64,000 bases of DNA from Candidatus Gallispira edinburgensis. GTDB lineage: Bacteria > Bacillota > Clostridia > Lachnospirales > CAG-274. The DNA is taken from NCBI GenBank assembly GCA_904395805.1, contig CAJFNV010000007.1, positions 1-64,000 of the forward strand. Reading direction: 5' to 3'. Under the pieces are notes generated by a model. That model saw only the letters and a list, made by a program, of their open reading frames with translations. It made no database searches and had not been told where the DNA came from. Shown here piece after piece: positions 17,925 to 27,443 of the stretch. The stretch's first letter is position 1; the number at the start of each line of letters is the position of its first letter. The position numbers were made by a program, and so were the translations under genes.

Positions 17925-18776
17925 TCATAAATTATTCTGCTTCTTACAAGCTACAATACAGTTATTCATAAGCATGGCAATAGTCATAGGTCCTACACCC
18001 CCCGGCACGGGAGTTATGTATGAAGCCTTCTTTTCAACCTCATCAAAGTCCACATCACCGCAGAGCTTGCCATTGTCCATTCTGTTGATACCAACATCAA
18101 TAACAACAACACCATCTTTGATCATATCCCCCTTTATAAATTTAGGGATACCTACAGCAGCCACAAGTATGTCAGCCTCTCTGCAAACAGCTTTGATATC
18201 CTTAGTTTTTGAGTGACAGGTGGTTACAGTACCGTTTTCACTTAACAAAAGCATGCCTACAGGCTTTCCTACAATATTGCTTCTGCCTACAACAACACAG
18301 TGCTTTCCCGTAATATCCACACCGCTTCTTTTAATAAGCTCAATACAGCCTGCAGGAGTACAAGCCTTTAAGTCAGCTTTGCCTATGCTTAAAAGACCTA
18401 CATTGTAAGGATGAAATCCGTCAACATCCTTTTCAGGCTTTATTCTTAACAAAACCTTGTTTTCATCTATATGCTTTGGAAGAGGCAGCTGAACCAGAAT
18501 ACCGTTGCACTCCTTGTTTGCATTTAATTCATCAATAAGTGAAAGCAGTTCTTCCTCTGTAGTATCCTCGCTTAATTCGTAATTTAATGATTTAATACCG
18601 CAGTACTCACAAGCCTTTTTCTTGTTTCTTACATATACCTGGCTTGCAGGGTCCTCGCCTACCAGAACTACAGCAAGGCAAGGCTCAATACCCTTTGCCT
18701 TTAATTCCTCTGCCTTTACCTTGACCTCATTTTTTATATCCATAGATATTGCTTTGCCGTCAATAATGTTTGCCAT
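17925..18776 (-). CDS. folD: Methylene-THF dehydrogenase / methenyl-THF cyclohydrolase
   Basis: FolD interconverts 5,10-methylene-THF, methenyl-THF and 10-formyl-THF. The 283-residue length, the PGG signature near the C-terminus (ITPVPGGVGPMTIAML), the QLPLPKH block and the NADP-binding VVGRSNIVGKP motif are all characteristic. It follows fhs and the DUF5050 gene on the same strand, so formate activation and its onward conversion are encoded together. The start has AAAGGAAGA upstream. Confidence 0.96.
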   Translation of the reverse strand: MANIIDGKAISMDIKNEVKVKAEELKAKGIEPCLAVVLVGEDPASQVYVRNKKKACEYCGIKSLNYELSEDTTEEELLSLIDELNANKECNGILVQLPLPKHIDENKVLLRIKPEKDVDGFHPYNVGLLSIGKADLKACTPAGCIELIKRSGVDITGKHCVVVGRSNIVGKPVGMLLLSENGTVTTCHSKTKDIKAVCREADILVAAVGIPKFIKGDMIKDGVVVIDVGINRMDNGKLCGDVDFDEVEKKASYITPVPGGVGPMTIAMLMNNCIVACKKQNNL

Positions 18777-18816
18777 TTTACAATCTTCCTTTCATTTAAT
18801 TTAACCTTATACAACA

Positions 18817-18841
18817 GACGGGCGGATATTCTCCACCCGTC
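18817..18841 (-). terminator. Hairpin between the lipoprotein gene and folD
   Basis: GACGGG-GGA pairs with CTCC-CCCGTC around a short loop, but no proper T run follows on the minus strand. It could be a weak terminator or a processing site within the operon. Confidence 0.4.
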
Positions 18842-18854
18842 ACCAAGCTTGTAT

Positions 18855-19844
18855 TTATTCCTTGCCGTAAAGAGTTTTCATCTTCTCCGTAAAGCTCTTC
18901 TTTAATGAAACCTTTTCAATAAAAGGTTCCTGATCCTGAAGCTTAACATAGCAATACAGGTCATCATCTGTTGCATTTAAGAAAATACCGTTGTTGTCAT
19001 AGACAAGCTGAATATCACTTCCGTCAAGATTACAGCTGTAAACCTTATTATCCTCAAGACTTGAATAATATATCCTGTCATTATATACATTGACATCAGC
19101 ACAAGGAGCCTCTACCACAGTACTTACTCCCCCTGTTTCAATGTCATAGCAGAAAATAAAGTTTGCATATTCTGCAGTTGCCCCGCTGGTTTCACTTGTA
19201 GCATTGGTGTAATAAAGCTTTCCGTTATCGTAATTCAGATAGGCAGCTGTAATATTGTTTACATCATCCAGAACTTTCTGGTTACTTCCGTCAGTATTTG
19301 CCCTTGTCACCTTACCGCCGTTGCTGTAATCAACATAATAAAGCAGTCCGTCACCGCCGATTATTGAATAATAACATACTGCATCAACTATCTTTGTAAG
19401 CTCGCTTCCGTCAGTATTTGCACTGTAAATAGCCTGATTGTCATCATAGTTTACAAAGTATATCTTATCATTATAAACTGTCATATAATAAGCAGCCTGA
19501 TTAATGATTTCAGTATTTTCACTTCCGTCGGTTTTCATTCTGAACACATGGAAGTCATCATCCTCATGCACATAGTAGACATAATCGCCTATTACATTTA
19601 TAAAATAGCTTGTGCCTTCATTGAGCTTTTCGCCCTCTCCGCCCTTTACAGATTTATAAATAGAGAAGTTGTCCTCATAATTCTGGTAATAAACAGTGTC
19701 ACCTCTCTGGCATACACTTCCTATGTTTGAAATATTTCCGTCGGTATTTCCCATATTCTCAGGCAAACTGCCATTATTACTGCCGCAGCCGGTAAGTGCC
19801 ATGCAGCCTATTAAAGCTATTGCCAGTATTTTTCTTAACTTCAT
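18855..19844 (-). CDS. DUF5050-type lipoprotein, predicted beta-propeller
   Basis: A lipoprotein signal peptide with lipobox LTGC (Cys20) leads into repeated blades of about 40 residues, each with a 'Y..N..D...IY..NTDGSE..KI' pattern (for instance YSANTDGSELTKI and TRANTDGSNQKVL). Such repeats form TolB-like propellers, and DUF5050 is the matching family in Clostridia. It should sit on the outer face of the membrane. No function is known. It lies between fhs and folD, 25 bases after fhs, although a link to one-carbon metabolism is not obvious. Confidence 0.75.
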   Translation of the reverse strand: MKLRKILAIALIGCMALTGCGSNNGSLPENMGNTDGNISNIGSVCQRGDTVYYQNYEDNFSIYKSVKGGEGEKLNEGTSYFINVIGDYVYYVHEDDDFHVFRMKTDGSENTEIINQAAYYMTVYNDKIYFVNYDDNQAIYSANTDGSELTKIVDAVCYYSIIGGDGLLYYVDYSNGGKVTRANTDGSNQKVLDDVNNITAAYLNYDNGKLYYTNATSETSGATAEYANFIFCYDIETGGVSTVVEAPCADVNVYNDRIYYSSLEDNKVYSCNLDGSDIQLVYDNNGIFLNATDDDLYCYVKLQDQEPFIEKVSLKKSFTEKMKTLYGKE

Positions 19845-19869
19845 TTATCCAAACTCCTTCACAAATTTA

Positions 19870-21537
19870 TCAGAACAATCCTGTAATATGTCCTTCACTG
19901 TCAACGTCGATATTTTCTGCTGCAGGAACCTTAGGAAGTCCGGGCATGACCATTATATTTCCTGTAATTACAACTATAAAACCTGCTCCGGCACTTACTC
20001 TGACTTCCTTAACATTTATCTTGAAACCCTCGGGTCTGCCGAGAAGTGCAGGATTATCACTTAATGAATACTGAGTCTTTGCAATACATACAGGAAGCTT
20101 GTCATAGCCTAAGCTTTCAAGTCTTGCTATCTCCTTCTTTGCCTTAGGATCAATAACAACTCCGTCAGCACCGTAAATTTCCTTTGCAACAGTATTTATC
20201 TTGTTTTCAATTGTATCATTCTCATCATAGAGCACATGGAAATTGCTTTCCTTTGTTTCAAGGACTTCAATAACCTTCTTTGCAAGGTCAATACCGCCTT
20301 CTCCGCCTTTTTCCCAAACCTTGGCAATAGCGAAATCGGCACCCATAGCCTCGCACTGTTCCTTAATATAGTTTACCTCATCTTCCGTATCTGATACAAA
20401 ATTATTTAAAGTAACTACAACAGGCACACCGAACTTGTGTAAATTTTCAATATGCTTTTCAAGATTGCAGAAACCTTTCTTTACAGCTTCGGTATTTGGT
20501 TCATTAAGCTCGGTCTTTGGAACACCGCCGTTGTATTTAAGAGCTCTTACAGTTGCAACAAGTACAACACAGTCAGGCTTAAGTCCTGCCTTTCTGCACT
20601 TGATGTCAAAGAATTTCTCGGCACCCAGATCAGAACCGAATCCTGCCTCTGTAACTGTAATGTCACATAATTCCATTGCCATCTTTGTAGCCTTTACTGA
20701 ATTACAGCCGTGAGCAATGTTAGCAAATGGTCCGCCGTGTATAATAGCAGGAGTATGCTCAAGAGTCTGAACAAGATTAGGCTTAATAGCATCCTTTAAA
20801 AGAGCAGCCATTGCACCAACGGCATTCAGATCCTTCGGAGTTACAGGCTTGCCCTCATAAGTATAGGCAACTACGATTTTTGAAAGTTTATCCTTTAAAT
20901 CATCAATATCTTCGGCAAGACAGACAATAGCCATAATTTCGGAAGCTACTGTAATAGTAAAGCCGTCCTCTCTTGTAACACCGTTTACCTTTCCCCCAAG
21001 TCCCACAACGACCTGTCTTAAAGCTCTGTCATTAAGATCCAGAACTCTTTTCCATGTAATATTGTTAGGGTCAATACCAAGGGCATTACCCTGATGTATA
21101 TGATTATCTATCATGGATGATAAAAGATTGTTTGCAGTTGTCATTGCATGAATATCACCTGTAAAGTGCAGATTGATATCTTCCATAGGTACGACCTGAG
21201 AATAGCCGCCTCCTGCAGCGCCGCCCTTGACACCCATACAAGGTCCGAGAGAAGGCTCTCTCAATGCCACAAGGGATTTCTTACCTATTTTATTTAAAGC
21301 CTGTGACAAGCCGATAGTTACAGTAGTCTTTCCCTCACCTGCGGGAGTAGGGTTAATAGCAGTAACAAGAACAAGCTTACCTTTTTTGCCTGCGTTTTTC
21401 TTTAAAACATCATCAGATAATTTTGCTTTATATTTACCGTATAACTCAAGGTCATCAGCATTGATACCGAAATTTTCAGCGACCTTTGTAATTGGTTCCA
21501 TTACACATTCCTGAGCAATTTGTATATCACTTTTCAC
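19870..21537 (-). CDS. fhs: Formate-tetrahydrofolate ligase
   Basis: Fhs activates formate onto tetrahydrofolate with ATP, as in the Wood-Ljungdahl methyl branch and purine synthesis. The 555-residue length and the blocks [19 protein letters not shown] (ATP loop) and [19 protein letters not shown](Y) are diagnostic. Translation starts at a GTG with AGGAGG eight bases upstream. It heads the fhs-DUF5050-folD group. Presence of Fhs and FolD does not by itself show acetogenesis; no other pathway gene is visible here. Confidence 0.97.
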   Translation of the reverse strand: MKSDIQIAQECVMEPITKVAENFGINADDLELYGKYKAKLSDDVLKKNAGKKGKLVLVTAINPTPAGEGKTTVTIGLSQALNKIGKKSLVALREPSLGPCMGVKGGAAGGGYSQVVPMEDINLHFTGDIHAMTTANNLLSSMIDNHIHQGNALGIDPNNITWKRVLDLNDRALRQVVVGLGGKVNGVTREDGFTITVASEIMAIVCLAEDIDDLKDKLSKIVVAYTYEGKPVTPKDLNAVGAMAALLKDAIKPNLVQTLEHTPAIIHGGPFANIAHGCNSVKATKMAMELCDITVTEAGFGSDLGAEKFFDIKCRKAGLKPDCVVLVATVRALKYNGGVPKTELNEPNTEAVKKGFCNLEKHIENLHKFGVPVVVTLNNFVSDTEDEVNYIKEQCEAMGADFAIAKVWEKGGEGGIDLAKKVIEVLETKESNFHVLYDENDTIENKINTVAKEIYGADGVVIDPKAKKEIARLESLGYDKLPVCIAKTQYSLSDNPALLGRPEGFKINVKEVRVSAGAGFIVVITGNIMVMPGLPKVPAAENIDVDSEGHITGLF

Positions 21538-21576
21538 AATATATTCCTCCTGTCAGATCTTATTATAATTACCATT

Positions 21577-21605
21577 ATTTTAACCCCATTAATGACCGTT
21601 GTCAA
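21577..21605 (-). promoter_or_regulatory. fhs promoter
   Basis: On the minus strand TTGACA (21600-21605), 17 bases and TAAAAT (21577-21582) form a near-consensus sigma-A promoter about 40 bases before the GTG start. Confidence 0.75.
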
Positions 21606-21710
21606 CATTTTTGTGCCGTTAAAAGTCCGTCCGTTAATTTAATCCGAAAGTTTTACATTTCTCCGCAGTTACCCAAATATATATCCATAATTTTATTAAA
21701 ACACCGTACA

Positions 21711-21750
21711 ATATTAAAAAGCCCGGCACAGCCGAGCTCTTTTAATATTG
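21711..21750 (-). terminator. Terminator after the secreted protein gene
   Basis: AATATTAAAA pairs with TTTTAATATT around a GC-containing inner stem. It lies between the secreted-protein gene and the fhs promoter. Confidence 0.6.
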
Positions 21751-21802
21751 TTATTATATATTTTTACAATTATACTGAATCCCCTGAAATTTATTTATTC
21801 CT

Positions 21803-22384
21803 TTATGCTGCACCGGCTTTATATTTTTGTAAAAGTCCCTGTCCGTTTCTTGAAAAATATATCGTATTCTTTGCCTGCCATATATTTTTGTCGAAGCCAT
21901 AAATTCTTTCAAAGTCATCAACAGATATGTAAACAAGTTCAATTCCTGATGTACCTAATTCTCCCAGAAATACAGGGCTGTATTTTAAAGTTTCGTCATG
22001 TCCCGAAATTCTGAGCTTTTTGGAATTTCTCCATACAGTAAAATACCCGTTTGCCCATGAATATCTGTCAGCAGTTTCTATTGTACAGCTGGTTGCAGCC
22101 CCTGCAGTGTTGTAAGATACATTATAAGCATAATGTGTATTTTCGGGAGACAGGAACACCGTATATGCAAGAGGAATATATAAAACATTGTTGCTGTCTA
22201 TAAGATAGGTCACCCCTTCAATGCCCTCAGCATAGTCATCTGTAAATACAGTTCTGAAACTTGTGTATCCGCTCATATCATGACCATCAATGACCGTTGC
22301 CGATGCACTTACACACATTGACATTACCATAACGGCAGAGATAACTAAACATATAATTTTATTAACAAATTTACTTTTTTTCAT
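21803..22384 (-). CDS. Secreted protein of unknown function
   Basis: The protein starts with a Sec signal peptide (FVNKIICLVISAVMVMSMC, cleavage probably after ASA). The mature part of about 160 residues has no family I can name; blocks such as VTYLIDSNNVLYIPLAYTVF and WQAKNTIYFSRNGQGLL recall the beta-rich copper-amine-oxidase N-terminal-like domains of secreted clostridial proteins. The frame is open seven codons further up, to 22405, but GGGGTG lies directly before the ATG at 22384. It has its own terminator. Confidence 0.6.
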   Translation of the reverse strand: MKKSKFVNKIICLVISAVMVMSMCVSASATVIDGHDMSGYTSFRTVFTDDYAEGIEGVTYLIDSNNVLYIPLAYTVFLSPENTHYAYNVSYNTAGAATSCTIETADRYSWANGYFTVWRNSKKLRISGHDETLKYSPVFLGELGTSGIELVYISVDDFERIYGFDKNIWQAKNTIYFSRNGQGLLQKYKAGAA

Positions 22385-22495
22385 ATTTAACACCCCGATT
22401 TCCAAATTATTTATATCTGTTTAAATATGAACACTAAGAACAAGCAATTATCTGATCCCCTGTTCCTTAATATCCTTCTTTACAAATTCCGCAAT

Positions 22496-22678
22496 TTACA
22501 ATGCAGCCGAAAATGCCACTGCAAAAGCGATCACATCAATTACTATTGCCACAATAAGGCATATGGTAGCAATTTTTTTCTTTTTAAGTCCTTCGGGAAA
22601 ATAATTTCCCATATTGTCCTTAAGCTTTCTGCTCTGTACAAAAAATACAATAGCTATAATATACAATGCTATGTCCAA
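22496..22678 (-). CDS. Small two-helix membrane protein
   Basis: The 60-residue product has a hydrophobic segment at each end (DIALYIIAIVFFV and ICLIVAIVIDVIAFAVAF) joined by a lysine-rich loop. Translation starts at a TTG with GGGAGGGG upstream. It is the last gene of the zinc-ribbon membrane cluster. I do not recognise the family. Confidence 0.55.
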   Translation of the reverse strand: MDIALYIIAIVFFVQSRKLKDNMGNYFPEGLKKKKIATICLIVAIVIDVIAFAVAFSAAL

Positions 22679-22695
22679 ATCGACCCCTCCCTTCT

Positions 22696-23244
22696 CTATC
22701 CGTTATTTTTTGCCATATATACTGCATTCTGAAATGCTCTGAGCCACTCATCAACATTATAAACAGTAAATCTGTAATCATTGTCTTTTGTGCTGAACAC
22801 TATCGTTCTTGCAAAGCCGCGCTTTTCTCCCTCACCGAACCTTACAATATCTTTAATGTCCATCTCAAAAACAAGCTTAACAGGTATCAAAAAACTGAAC
22901 ACACCCAACAGACCATACAATGCACCTGTTTTTACAGATGAACGGCCATAAAACTGCAGCTTTTTATTTGTCATTTCAAGCCGTCCCGCAACTACATTTA
23001 CTGTTCCCTTTATCCAGTCGGCACTGCCTTTCAGTATTATGTATTCTCCGCCCTTATCCATTCCTCCGTAAGGTACATTGCTCCCCTGCATAAATGCCTG
23101 TCCATTTTGCACCTGCTGATTATTGGCGTAATTTACATTGCCGATAATGCCTGTATCCTGACTATTGTTGAATTTATTTCCGCAATTTGTACAGAAAAGA
23201 GAACCGTCCTCAACGGCATTTCCGCACTTACTGCAATACTTCAT
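22696..23244 (-). CDS. Zinc-ribbon protein with GRAM/PH-like domain
   Basis: The N-terminus MKYCSKCGNAVEDGSLFCTNCGNK is a four-Cys zinc ribbon. A flexible linker and a beta-rich domain of about 100 residues follow (GSADWIKGTVNVVAGRLEMT..., FEMDIKDIVRFGEG..., YRFTVYNVDEWLRAF), resembling the GRAM/bacterial-PH fold. Such domains often bind lipid or protein at membranes. The start is the ATG at 23244, with AAAGGTGA placed correctly; a GTG three codons earlier overlaps that site. It is the ninth of ten same-strand genes. Confidence 0.6.
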   Translation of the reverse strand: MKYCSKCGNAVEDGSLFCTNCGNKFNNSQDTGIIGNVNYANNQQVQNGQAFMQGSNVPYGGMDKGGEYIILKGSADWIKGTVNVVAGRLEMTNKKLQFYGRSSVKTGALYGLLGVFSFLIPVKLVFEMDIKDIVRFGEGEKRGFARTIVFSTKDNDYRFTVYNVDEWLRAFQNAVYMAKNNG

Positions 23245-23262
23245 GTTGATCACCTTTCTGTA

Positions 23263-23853
23263 CTAATAATCAAATACTGTTTTTGTTTCCGTAAATAATT
23301 CAAGGAAGTCATGGGCAGCGTTATCTACTTTATCTTCAACATCCCACTGATAACCTTGGTAATCATAAGTATAATACATAACATCTTCATAAGCATCATA
23401 GAGTTCCTGCATCAAATTATACTTTTCTTCACAGCTCTTAGGATGGTCTTCAATATCCCCGTATACTTCGTCAACTATTTTTTTCGTTTCATTTGCTTCG
23501 TCTTCACTCATAAGGTAACCGTCACCACTTCGATAATTTACAACAGAACCTACAAATTCAAGCATTGCGCCCGAAGCAATCATACAGCTCCCGTCAAACA
23601 AGGTTTCTTGTTCTTCCATTTTTGGTATGTAAACAAACTTATATGCCGCCAGACCTCCCACCAGAAGGGCTATTATCAATATGGGCAGTACTATGACCAA
23701 AGCCTTGTTTGTTTTCTTCTTTTCCGGCATGGCGCTGTAACTGTTCATATACATACCGTTATTTAAACCTTCATCCTTTATCTGACACCCGCAGCTTGGG
23801 CAAACCTGAACATTGTCCTCAACAGCACTTCCGCATTCACTGCAATACCTCAT
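23263..23853 (-). CDS. Zinc-ribbon single-pass membrane protein
   Basis: Residues 1-25 are a zinc ribbon (CSECG...CPSCG). A membrane segment near residues 50-70 (ALVIVLPILIIALLVGGLAA) is followed by about 125 mostly acidic, helical residues. If the ribbon is inside, the C-terminal domain is outside. No family recognised. It shares its N-terminal plan with four other genes of the cluster. Confidence 0.6.
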   Translation of the reverse strand: MRYCSECGSAVEDNVQVCPSCGCQIKDEGLNNGMYMNSYSAMPEKKKTNKALVIVLPILIIALLVGGLAAYKFVYIPKMEEQETLFDGSCMIASGAMLEFVGSVVNYRSGDGYLMSEDEANETKKIVDEVYGDIEDHPKSCEEKYNLMQELYDAYEDVMYYTYDYQGYQWDVEDKVDNAAHDFLELFTETKTVFDY

Positions 23854-23892
23854 AAATATCCATCTCCTCTCTTCGATCAGTTCTGTAAATTA

Positions 23893-24252
23893 CTACAAAT
23901 AACTAAGAATATCACCTATTCCTAATGCTCCCAATACCACTCCCATTACAATACCTATAATTAAAATAGGCTTGGAACATTCCTTTTTCAATATAAGACA
24001 TACAATACCATATACCAAAGATGCACAGGCTGCCAATAGCTTTACCTTAAAATCTGTTTTTATAAACCAATCAACCGATCCCGTGGCTTCAAAAATAATA
24101 TCTAAGATTTTAGCAAATAATATAATTCCTGCATACAGATCAATAAGTATCCCACCCATTTTAAATATACTCATATGCTTTTCTGTTTTGTACTCCATAC
24201 TTTCCCGCACAAATCCTTTATTTGCATTATTTCCATCAATACTTTCTGTCAT
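23893..24252 (-). CDS. Small multi-pass membrane protein
   Basis: The 119-residue product has about 40 hydrophilic N-terminal residues and three hydrophobic segments (IDLYAGIILFAKILDII, LLAACASLVYGIVCLIL, PILIIGIVMGVVLGALGI). The last two resemble the C-terminal membrane pair of the 187-residue zinc-ribbon protein encoded at 24744-25307 (LVYSIMCLTNSKDCPSYICVIG), so it may be a paralogue that lacks the ribbon. Function unknown. Confidence 0.55.
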   Translation of the reverse strand: MTESIDGNNANKGFVRESMEYKTEKHMSIFKMGGILIDLYAGIILFAKILDIIFEATGSVDWFIKTDFKVKLLAACASLVYGIVCLILKKECSKPILIIGIVMGVVLGALGIGDILSYL

Positions 24253-24272
24253 AAAACCTACTCCTTTTTATA

Positions 24273-24731
24273 TTAAAAGCCATTACAAGCACGCCATATA
24301 ATATACATTATCATCAGTACAGTCAGTGTGACTGTTATTTTACTGTATCTTTTTATTTTAAAAGTAAGTATACAGTAAGCAGTGCTGCATATACCCATAG
24401 TCAAACATTCAAAAAAAAGCATATTATGTATAAATGGCATATCGAAATCTAAATACATATAGGAAAATATAATATCATATAAGAAAAACAATATTGCTGC
24501 TATTAAATTTACATTTATGACAACATTTAATATGCTATATATGTCTTTATTTGATTTATTAAGATATGCAATACCGTTATTATACCCCATGCCTTCTGTT
24601 GGCCCATATTCTTTGGTATTTGCAGCTTCATAATTTATTTCTGTATAATCAAAGCTCTGCTCCTTACCGCATCTGGGACATACTTTAAAATTGTCATCTA
24701 TTTCAAAGCCACACTCACCGCAATATTTCAT
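24273..24731 (-). CDS. Zinc-ribbon multi-pass membrane protein
   Basis: The N-terminal zinc ribbon (MKYCGECGFEIDDNFKVCPRCG) is followed by a polar linker and four hydrophobic segments. The ATG at 24731 is preferred over a GTG three codons upstream because GGGGTG then sits at normal spacing. No family recognised. Confidence 0.55.
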   Translation of the reverse strand: MKYCGECGFEIDDNFKVCPRCGKEQSFDYTEINYEAANTKEYGPTEGMGYNNGIAYLNKSNKDIYSILNVVINVNLIAAILFFLYDIIFSYMYLDFDMPFIHNMLFFECLTMGICSTAYCILTFKIKRYSKITVTLTVLMIMYIIWRACNGF

Positions 24732-24743
24732 AAACATCACCCC

Positions 24744-25307
24744 TTATACCAAAACTAATGAAAGCAGGATCCATGCAAAAATACAAAGACATCCCAGTAT
24801 TAATCCAATAACACAAATATATGAGGGACAGTCCTTACTATTGGTCAAACACATTATGCTGTATACTAGAGCTGTAATTCCCACAAAAAGGCTGTCATAT
24901 CCGGGGAAGTGATCATTATAATAACTGTCATAATAAAAGCCCGGCAAAAAAACTAAAACAAAAGCCACCAACGCCGTAATATCGATCACAAGTCCGAAAA
25001 CAAAGTAGACTCCCTTGCTTTTTTTATACACAGGCATACTCTGCTGTCCGTAAACATATCCGCCGTTTCCGCTGTAATAGCCTCCGTACTGCCCGTAACC
25101 TTCCTGCATACCTCCGCCGTAATTGTTTCCGTACTGTCCGTATCCGTTCTGCACATATCCTGTTCCCATATTCATATTTCCTGTTGCGGAATAGGGCTGT
25201 GTATATCCTCCCTGACCGGTATCGGCTTCGCTCAGTTTGTTTCCGCAATTTTTGCAGAACACATCATTATCCCCGTTCGCTGTGCCGCACTGGCTGCAAT
25301 ACTTCAT
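24744..25307 (-). CDS. Zinc-ribbon membrane protein with Gly/Tyr/Gln-rich linker
   Basis: The zinc ribbon CSQCGTANGDNDVFCKNCG is followed by about 65 residues rich in Gly, Tyr, Asn and Gln (repeats such as GYGQYGNNYGG and GYGQYGGYYSG), then three hydrophobic segments. The linker is low-complexity and probably disordered. The C-terminal membrane pair resembles the protein encoded at 23893-24252. The start has AGGAGGGGGAG upstream. Confidence 0.6.
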   Translation of the reverse strand: MKYCSQCGTANGDNDVFCKNCGNKLSEADTGQGGYTQPYSATGNMNMGTGYVQNGYGQYGNNYGGGMQEGYGQYGGYYSGNGGYVYGQQSMPVYKKSKGVYFVFGLVIDITALVAFVLVFLPGFYYDSYYNDHFPGYDSLFVGITALVYSIMCLTNSKDCPSYICVIGLILGCLCIFAWILLSLVLV

Positions 25308-25319
25308 ATGCTCCCCCTC

Positions 25320-27017
25320 CTACTCTATTTCAAAATCATCAATAGTAACGTTGTATGTATATCTTTGATTTCGGTAAACATATATATCATACATTGTTTC
25401 AGAAATACTTCTGCTTTCATAGCCTGACAATGTATACGTTCTGTATTCCGTATCATTATTATATTTTAATTCCACTCTGACCTCTACAGGTCTGCTTATT
25501 CTGTTTGTAAGTGTAAATGATAATTCAGCTCTGTCATTTAGGTGGAAATCCGTGTACCATGCATTAGAGCTTTTACCTGATACTCTCACAGGATTATCTA
25601 CATATTCCAGATCAGTATTAAGTTTTGCAATATATGTTTCATACTCACCCTTTACCTTATATCCCGGTGTTGTGTTTTCTATATCATAATAATATTCTTT
25701 CGCCTCATCATAATCGCCTTCATTATAGGCTGCAACAGATTTTTCAATATAACCTTTAAACTTGTTGTAATCCAGAACATCGGATTTTACAGACTGTGCA
25801 TACTCATTATCGGGAGCTATAGCAAGAGCAGCATTTGCGGACTTTAAGGCTTCATCCATCTTAAATTCATTAAACTGCTGTTTTCCCGTACTCACATAAT
25901 TCGTTATCATTGTGTTCAGAGAATTTAAAATCGTCTTCATATTCTCCGTAACATAATTCTCATCCAGTTCTGTAATTGTTTTATATACATTTCCGTATTC
26001 CCCTGCATCATATTGCTTTTTCAGATATGTATCCAGCCCATTGATAGCCTTGCCGTACAATTCCTCGGAAAGTTTAAGCTCGGGACATATATCCATTGCT
26101 TTCTTTGCTTGCGTTGCAGCATCAACATATGAATAACTATTGTATTTTTCAAGAGCCGTTTCATATATTTCTCCGGCCTCAGCTATTTTTTCAGCTTTTT
26201 CATCACATTCTTTACGCACAGGACTTAGAGGCATAACATAGCTGTAATACTTCACGGCTGAGTTGTAATCCCCCGCTGCCAGAGCTGCCTCTGCCTTTTC
26301 TATATTGCTTCCGTTAAAGCAGTGCCATACTATAAGTATAACTGCCGTAATTCCTATAATTACTCCTGCAATTTTTCCGATTGTTTTCAGAATTTTTCTT
26401 CTTTTTTCTTTTATTCTTATTGCCTCGTCAGCTTTTCGCTTAAGTTCCTCTTTCTCTTCAAGTTCTCTTTTCTTTTGCTCTTCAATAGCCTTCCTTTGCT
26501 CCTCGATTTTTTGCTGCCTTTCTTTTTCCTTTCTTTCATCAATAGCTTTTTCTTCCTCTTCCGTGAGCTCAGGTGACATTCTCAGCACCATGTCAAGCTG
26601 GTGTCCGCAGTCCCTGCATATTTTAGGTGAGTTCTCAAAGGGATCAAATTCATAAGTCTTTCCGCAATAAGTGCAGGCTCTGTAATAGCTTTCTTCATTT
26701 CCTGCCCTTAAAGGCTTATTATTTTCTTCAAACTTATTTCCGCATTTACTGCAGAATTTAGCATTTTTATCATCAAGTACATTTCCGCATCGTCCGCATA
26801 CATAGGGTGCACTGTCCACCATAACAGTTTCAGGCTTTATATCACCGTCAAATGCCGTACCGCATTTCATACAGAACTTGGCATCCTTGTTTTTTATTTC
26901 ACTCTTACAGTTTGGACAATAAAACTTCTCTACGGGGACAAGACTTGCTCCGCATTTATTACAGAATTTTGCTTCATCGGGAAGCTGCGCTTTACACTTA
27001 TAGCATCTTATACTCAT
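25320..27017 (-). CDS. Four-zinc-ribbon membrane protein with coiled coil
   Basis: This 565-residue protein is the largest of the cluster. Four Cys4 zinc ribbons lie at residues 5-22, 34-52, 74-92 and 115-137. A strongly charged coiled coil (about 150-212) leads to one membrane segment (about 215-232, GVIIGITAVILIVWHCF). An outer helical region with TPR-like periodicity follows (AALAAGDYNSAVKYYSYV, ALAIAPDNEYAQSV, AAYNEGDYDEAKEYYYDI), then a C-terminal beta domain. The layout suggests a scaffold or sensor that joins cytoplasmic ribbons to an external domain. No named family recognised. Confidence 0.65.
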   Translation of the reverse strand: MSIRCYKCKAQLPDEAKFCNKCGASLVPVEKFYCPNCKSEIKNKDAKFCMKCGTAFDGDIKPETVMVDSAPYVCGRCGNVLDDKNAKFCSKCGNKFEENNKPLRAGNEESYYRACTYCGKTYEFDPFENSPKICRDCGHQLDMVLRMSPELTEEEEKAIDERKEKERQQKIEEQRKAIEEQKKRELEEKEELKRKADEAIRIKEKRRKILKTIGKIAGVIIGITAVILIVWHCFNGSNIEKAEAALAAGDYNSAVKYYSYVMPLSPVRKECDEKAEKIAEAGEIYETALEKYNSYSYVDAATQAKKAMDICPELKLSEELYGKAINGLDTYLKKQYDAGEYGNVYKTITELDENYVTENMKTILNSLNTMITNYVSTGKQQFNEFKMDEALKSANAALAIAPDNEYAQSVKSDVLDYNKFKGYIEKSVAAYNEGDYDEAKEYYYDIENTTPGYKVKGEYETYIAKLNTDLEYVDNPVRVSGKSSNAWYTDFHLNDRAELSFTLTNRISRPVEVRVELKYNNDTEYRTYTLSGYESRSISETMYDIYVYRNQRYTYNVTIDDFEIE

Positions 27018-27101
27018 ATATTTTCACCGCCAGTTCCGGCATTCCTAATTTTTTCAGAATATGCCTTTATTAATATTGATTTTCATTACTCATCCTGTCT
27101 G

Positions 27102-27428
27102 CTATTCCTCTGCGATCTTTATATAAGCATCAGGCTTATAAAAAAGAATACCCGTCTTGCCGACACTATTGTCATAACCTGTATTGCTTATTCCAAGCTC
27201 AACAGTCATATCCTTTTCTGTAACAAATATGTCAAGAGTTTTTGTAGGCATCTTATTTATTTCCGATTCAATAATGTATCTGCCCGGTCTCAGATTTATT
27301 CTGTATTCCTGACCCTCCATAAGCTGACAAACAGCACTGTAGTTTATGTATACAACAGCAGCCGCATAATTTCTTCTCTGTCTTTGTTTTTTATAAAGGT
27401 CCTGATCCACTCGCCTTATTGTAAGCAT
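27102..27428 (-). CDS. Small beta-rich protein of the zinc-ribbon cluster
   Basis: The 108-residue protein has no signal peptide or membrane segment. Its middle, VVYINYSAVCQLMEGQEYRI with LRPGRYIIESEI after it, has the 'pG.y.i..' pattern of small beta-sandwich domains such as PEGA or DUF2846. It may bind one of its membrane neighbours. Good ribosome binding site (AAGGAGGTAAGG). Confidence 0.5.
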   Translation of the reverse strand: MLTIRRVDQDLYKKQRQRRNYAAAVVYINYSAVCQLMEGQEYRINLRPGRYIIESEINKMPTKTLDIFVTEKDMTVELGISNTGYDNSVGKTGILFYKPDAYIKIAEE

Positions 27429-27443
27429 ATTTTCCTTACCTCC

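Noticed and set aside
25024-25248. Arg-rich 74-codon frame over the Gly/Tyr-rich linker
   Set aside because: It is a shifted reading of the low-complexity linker of the zinc-ribbon gene on the same strand.
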